The notes below the pieces were generated by a model. The model did no database searches. It saw only the letters and a list, made by a program, of their open reading frames with translations, and was not told the origin of the DNA. Shown one piece after another: positions 6,903 through 9,886 of a DNA stretch of 9,886 bases (position 1 is the stretch's first letter; the number at the start of each line of letters is the position of its first letter). The stretch covers positions 1 to 9,886 of the forward strand of contig CAMDSU010000056.1 of assembly GCA_945907335.1 (NCBI GenBank), written 5' to 3'. Both the position numbers and the translations under genes were made by a program. Source of the DNA: Bordetella parapertussis (GTDB lineage Bacteria > Pseudomonadota > Gammaproteobacteria > Burkholderiales > Burkholderiaceae_C).

Positions 6903-6914
6903 GGGGTAAACCCC
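6903..6914 (+). other. Short GGGG/CCCC hairpin in the dxs leader
   Basis: GGGGTAAACCCC can form a 4-bp stem with a TAAA loop, followed by TTATT. It resembles the GGGGTAATTCCCC element upstream of the HiPIP gene (6444-6456). Its function is unknown. Confidence 0.3.
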
Positions 6915-6918
6915 TTAT

Positions 6919-6936
6919 TGTCAACTTCAGTTGACA
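6919..6936. promoter_or_regulatory. PpsR/CrtJ-type operator upstream of dxs
   Basis: The plus strand reads TGTCAACTTCAGTTGACA, a TGT-N12-ACA site with TGTCAA/TTGACA arms. Compared with the bchH/tspO operator read toward bchH, only one base in 18 differs, and the next three bases (CAT) are also shared. It lies 61 bp before the dxs start. It suggests that dxs is controlled by the same photosynthesis repressor as bchH (inference). Confidence 0.75.
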
Positions 6937-6984
6937 CATCTAAGCTTACGCGGAATATGCCAATGGTAGATTGGCACATACCGC

Positions 6985-6989
6985 AGGAG
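6985..6989 (+). promoter_or_regulatory. Ribosome binding site that decides the dxs start
   Basis: AGGAG lies 8 nt before the ATG at 6998 and supports that start over the in-frame TTG at 6971, which would add nine residues unlike the family N-terminus. Confidence 0.75.
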
Positions 6990-6997
6990 AAGGCCAT

Positions 6998-8896
6998 ATG
7001 ACCCCATTGTTAGACAGTATCCAAACACCTTCGGATGTGCGGCAACTGTCACCTCAGCAATTGCCTGCACTGGCCAATGAATTGCGCAGCTTTTTGATCG
7101 AAAGCGTTGGCAAAACCGGCGGACATTTCAGCTCCAATTTAGGCACGGTCGAATTGACCGTGGCTTTGCACTATGTGTTCAACACGCCGCATGACCGCTT
7201 GGTGTGGGACGTGGGTCACCAAACCTATCCGCACAAAATATTGACCGGACGGCGCGATCGCATGGGAACCTTGCGTCAATTGGGCGGCGTGGCAGGTTTT
7301 CCTAAACGCGATGAAAGCGAATACGACGCTTTCGGTACCGCTCATTCTTCCACCAGTATTTCTGCCGCACTGGGCATGGCCATGGGGGCCAAACAAAAAG
7401 GCGAGCAACGCCACAGCGTGGCCATCATTGGCGACGGAGCCATGACCGCTGGCATGGCGTTCGAAGCCATGAACAACGCGGGTGTGGCGGACTGCAATAT
7501 GCTGGTCATTCTCAACGACAACGACATGTCCATCAGCCCGCCCGTGGGCGCGCTCAACCGCTATTTGGCGCAATTGATGAGCGGGCGTTTTTATACCGCC
7601 GCCAAAGAGGTTGGTCGTCAGGTGTTGAAAAATGCACCGCCCTTGTTTGAGCTCGCACGTCGCTTAGAGCACCAGACCAAGGGCTTGATATTGCCAGCCA
7701 CGTTGTTTGAAAAATTTGGCTTCAACTACATCGGCCCGATCGACGGCCATGACTTGGACGCACTGATTCCCACGCTACAAAATATCAAACAGTTGAGCGG
7801 ACCGCAGTTTTTGCATGTGGTCACGCGAAAAGGCCAAGGCTACAAACTCGCTGAGGCCGATCCGATTGCCTACCACGGCCCTGGCAAATTTGACCCCAAG
7901 GTCGGCTTGGTGCCACCTGCGACTGCGCCCAAACAAACATTCAGCCAAGTATTCGGTCGTTGGTTGTGTGACATGGCCGAACAAGACCCGCGCCTGGTGG
8001 CCATCACACCAGCTATGCGCGAAGGCTCGGGCATGGTCGAGTTCCACCAGCGTTTTCCTGACCGTTACCACGACGTTGGCATTGCCGAACAACACGCCCT
8101 CACATTCGCCGCCGGTCTGGCCTGTGAAGGTTTGAAACCCGTGGTGGCCATCTATTCCACGTTCTTGCAACGCGCCTATGACCAATTGATTCATGACGTG
8201 GCCTTGCAAAAATTGCCCATGGTGCTGGCGCTGGACCGCGCCGGCATTGTTGGCGCTGACGGCCCGACCCATGCCGGTGTGTATGACATCCCGTTTTTGC
8301 GATGTGTGCCGCAGGTAAGCATTGCTTGCCCCGCTGACGAAAACGAATGCCGCATGTTGTTGAGCACCGCGCATGCGCAAGACCATACCGTGGCCGTGCG
8401 TTATCCACGCGGTGCCGGTGCTGGAACCGCACAAGCCGCAGGATTGGCCAGCTTGCCGTTTGGCAAGGGAGAAATTCGCAGGCAAGGAAAGTCGGTGGCG
8501 ATATTGGCATTTGGCACCTTGCTTTACCCGGCTATAGAAGCGGCCAAGGCATTGAACGCCACGGTGGTGAATATGCGCTGGGCCAAGCCCTTGGACACCG
8601 AGTTGTTGCTGCAAATCGCGGCCAGTCACCAAGCCTTGGTCACGGTTGAAGAGGGCGCACTGATGGGCGGCGCCGGTTCTGCGGTGCTCGAAGCCTTGCA
8701 AGACGCGCACATCCAATTGTCCGTGTTGCGACTGGGGGTACCCGATGTGTTTACCGATCACGGTGACCCTGTGAAGATCATGTCGGCACTCGGTTTGGAT
8801 GCTGCAGGCATCGAAGCTTCGGTGCGCGGCCGCTTTAACCATTTACTCAGCGCGGATGACAAGACCAACGCCAGCAATCTAAAACTGGTTGGCTGA
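6998..8896 (+). CDS. dxs: 1-deoxy-D-xylulose-5-phosphate synthase
   Basis: Thiamine-diphosphate enzyme that condenses pyruvate and glyceraldehyde 3-phosphate to DXP, the entry step of the MEP pathway (also a thiamine and pyridoxal precursor). It has 632 aa, close to the E. coli length of 620. Motifs: N-terminal [15 protein letters not shown], active-site His43 in [33 protein letters not shown] (70-87), the ThDP/Mg motif GDGAMTAG (145-152) continuing to NDNDMSIS, the catalytic Glu364 in [14 protein letters not shown], and [18 protein letters not shown] (413-430), which includes the substrate-contact His425. The C-terminal transketolase domain is complete ([24 protein letters not shown]). All expected catalytic residues appear present. 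The gene sits after a terminator, behind its own PpsR-like operator, and 39 bp before the TRAP gene. Its setting suggests a photosynthesis-dedicated copy that supplies phytyl/geranylgeranyl, carotenoid and quinone precursors; whether the genome has a second dxs cannot be seen. Confidence 0.97.
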   Translation: MTPLLDSIQTPSDVRQLSPQQLPALANELRSFLIESVGKTGGHFSSNLGTVELTVALHYVFNTPHDRLVWDVGHQTYPHKILTGRRDRMGTLRQLGGVAGFPKRDESEYDAFGTAHSSTSISAALGMAMGAKQKGEQRHSVAIIGDGAMTAGMAFEAMNNAGVADCNMLVILNDNDMSISPPVGALNRYLAQLMSGRFYTAAKEVGRQVLKNAPPLFELARRLEHQTKGLILPATLFEKFGFNYIGPIDGHDLDALIPTLQNIKQLSGPQFLHVVTRKGQGYKLAEADPIAYHGPGKFDPKVGLVPPATAPKQTFSQVFGRWLCDMAEQDPRLVAITPAMREGSGMVEFHQRFPDRYHDVGIAEQHALTFAAGLACEGLKPVVAIYSTFLQRAYDQLIHDVALQKLPMVLALDRAGIVGADGPTHAGVYDIPFLRCVPQVSIACPADENECRMLLSTAHAQDHTVAVRYPRGAGAGTAQAAGLASLPFGKGEIRRQGKSVAILAFGTLLYPAIEAAKALNATVVNMRWAKPLDTELLLQIAASHQALVTVEEGALMGGAGSAVLEALQDAHIQLSVLRLGVPDVFTDHGDPVKIMSALGLDAAGIEASVRGRFNHLLSADDKTNASNLKLVG

Positions 8897-8935
8897 TAAA
8901 ATTTTCGGCTAACTTAACTGGATTGGAGTTCTTTC

Positions 8936-9886
8936 ATGGATCGTCGTTCCGCACTAAAAAATGCAGGCATTGCTGGGGTGATTGGCGCTGGCATGGCCCC
9001 GGCAGTGCATGCCCAAGAGGCCATTCGTTGGCGCCTGGCTTCCAGTTTCCCCAAATCGCTGGACACCATTTACGGTTCGGCCGAAACCTTCGCCAAAAAA
9101 GTCAGTGAATTGAGTGGTGGCAAATTCATCATTTCTACCCATGCAGCGGGTGAACTCATGCCTCCGTTTGGCGTGGTCGACGGCGTGCAAAATGGCACGG
9201 TTGAAATGGCCCACACCGCCCCCTATTATTTTTTTGGCAAGGACGAAACCTTTGCATTGGGTTGTGCTGTACCGTTTGGGCTCAACAGTCGCCAAACCAC
9301 GGCTTGGATGTTTCAGGGCAACGGCCTCAAACTCATGCGCGAGTTTTACAAGCAGTACAACATTGTCAATTTCCCTGGCGGCAATACCGGTTCGCAAATG
9401 GGTGGCTGGTTTCGCAAGGAAGTCAAATCGCTGGCAGACATCAAGGGCCTGAAGTTTCGTGTCGGCGGATTTGCCGGCAAGGTGATCGAGCGCATGGGCG
9501 GCGTGCCGCAAAACATTCCAGGTGGCGAGATTTACCAAGCCTTGGAAAAAGGCACGATTGATGCCGCAGAGTGGATTGGTCCCTATGATGACCAAAAGCT
9601 GGGTTTCAATAAGGTCGCGCCTTTTTATTACTACCCGGGTTTTTGGGAAGGCGGCCCCGAGCTCGATTTTTTCATCAATCAAAAAGCCTACAACAGTTTG
9701 TCTGCGGTCAACAAATCCATCATTGAATGTGCATCTGCTTTCGCCCATGTCGATTGCCAGGCCAAATACGATGCCCGTAACCCGGGCGCGTTGATGCAGT
9801 TGGTAGCAAGCAAAACCAAGGTGCTGCCTTTCCCCAAAGATGTCATGGACACCGCGTTCAAAGAATCCATGGCGTTGTACGACGAA
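8936..9886 (+). CDS. dctP: TRAP transporter solute-binding protein, DctP/TakP-like (3' end cut by window)
   Basis: Periplasmic binding subunit of a tripartite ATP-independent (TRAP) transporter; it captures an organic acid and delivers it to the QM membrane subunits, which are not in the window. 317 codons are visible; the family is about 360 aa, so roughly 45 residues are missing. The N-terminus is a twin-arginine-like signal (MDRRSALKNAG, hydrophobic core, probable cleavage after VHA at residue 26). Family blocks: ASSFPKSLDTIYG (35-47), NTGSQMGGWFRKE (150-162), LKFRVGGFAGKV (172-183), and DAAEWIGPYDDQKLGF (209-224) followed by APFYYYPGFWEGG. Gln154, Arg175 and Glu212-Trp213 match, as I recall them, the residues that hold substrate and Na+ in Rhodobacter TakP, which binds pyruvate and other 2-oxo acids. 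Substrate is inferred from family resemblance only. The ATG at 8936 has GGAG (8925-8928) 7 nt upstream. No terminator separates it from dxs, so co-transcription is possible. Confidence 0.92.
   Translation, partial: MDRRSALKNAGIAGVIGAGMAPAVHAQEAIRWRLASSFPKSLDTIYGSAETFAKKVSELSGGKFIISTHAAGELMPPFGVVDGVQNGTVEMAHTAPYYFFGKDETFALGCAVPFGLNSRQTTAWMFQGNGLKLMREFYKQYNIVNFPGGNTGSQMGGWFRKEVKSLADIKGLKFRVGGFAGKVIERMGGVPQNIPGGEIYQALEKGTIDAAEWIGPYDDQKLGFNKVAPFYYYPGFWEGGPELDFFINQKAYNSLSAVNKSIIECASAFAHVDCQAKYDARNPGALMQLVASKTKVLPFPKDVMDTAFKESMALYDE

Noticed and set aside
6971..6997. Upstream in-frame TTG start for dxs
   Set aside because: It would add nine residues unlike the family, and the AGGAG at 6985-6989 is correctly spaced for the ATG at 6998.
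7775..8842. Long antisense reading frame (355 aa) opposite dxs
   Set aside because: It is a shadow of the strongly supported dxs; the translation is rich in His, Gln, Arg and Cys, resembles no family I recognise, and has no Shine-Dalgarno.
8888..8913. Stem-loop at the dxs stop as a terminator
   Set aside because: GTTGGCTG/CGGCTAAC pairs only with two G-U wobbles and is not followed by a T-run; termination here is unlikely.
8954..9748. 264-aa antisense frame opposite the TRAP binding protein gene
   Set aside because: Shadow frame: the sense strand carries clear DctP/TakP motifs over the same region.

Overview
The window is one edge of an anoxygenic photosynthesis gene cluster, most likely from a betaproteobacterium of the Burkholderiales (Comamonadaceae-like; the Limnohabitans/Rhodoferax/Rubrivivax type of phototroph). 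That placement is an inference. It rests on moderately high GC, a bacteriochlorophyll Mg-chelatase operon, a PpsR/CrtJ-type operator (TGT-N12-ACA) in the control region, a HiPIP of the kind that feeds electrons to purple-bacterial reaction centres, and a TRAP binding protein typical of photoheterotrophs.

Layout. The left half (1-5699, minus strand) carries all three Mg-protoporphyrin chelatase subunits in the order bchH, bchI, bchD, with bchD cut by the window edge. bchI and bchD overlap by 4 bp. A short control region (5700-5815) separates bchH from the divergent tspO. It holds a palindromic PpsR-like operator and a segment that can be read as overlapping promoters for both directions. To the right, all on the plus strand, lie tspO (tetrapyrrole-binding membrane protein), a Tat-exported HiPIP gene closed by a strong rho-independent terminator, dxs (first enzyme of the MEP isoprenoid pathway), and the first 317 codons of a TRAP-transporter periplasmic binding protein of the alpha-keto-acid (TakP-like) type, cut by the right edge.

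How the genes fit together. bchHID commits protoporphyrin IX to bacteriochlorophyll. dxs supplies isoprenoid precursors for the bacteriochlorophyll tail, carotenoids and quinones. HiPIP probably carries electrons back to the reaction centre. TspO is a known modulator of tetrapyrrole and photosynthesis gene expression in Rhodobacter. The most striking non-coding signal is a second PpsR-like operator upstream of dxs. In the bchH/dxs orientation it differs by one base in 18 from the one at bchH/tspO, and the match continues through a shared flank. This suggests that pigment-ring synthesis and isoprenoid supply are switched together. The window ends with a possible link between dxs, which consumes pyruvate, and a transporter whose family binds pyruvate-like keto acids.

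I do not see CRISPR arrays, tRNA or rRNA genes, insertion sequences or phage genes. No gap between genes exceeds about 200 bp.
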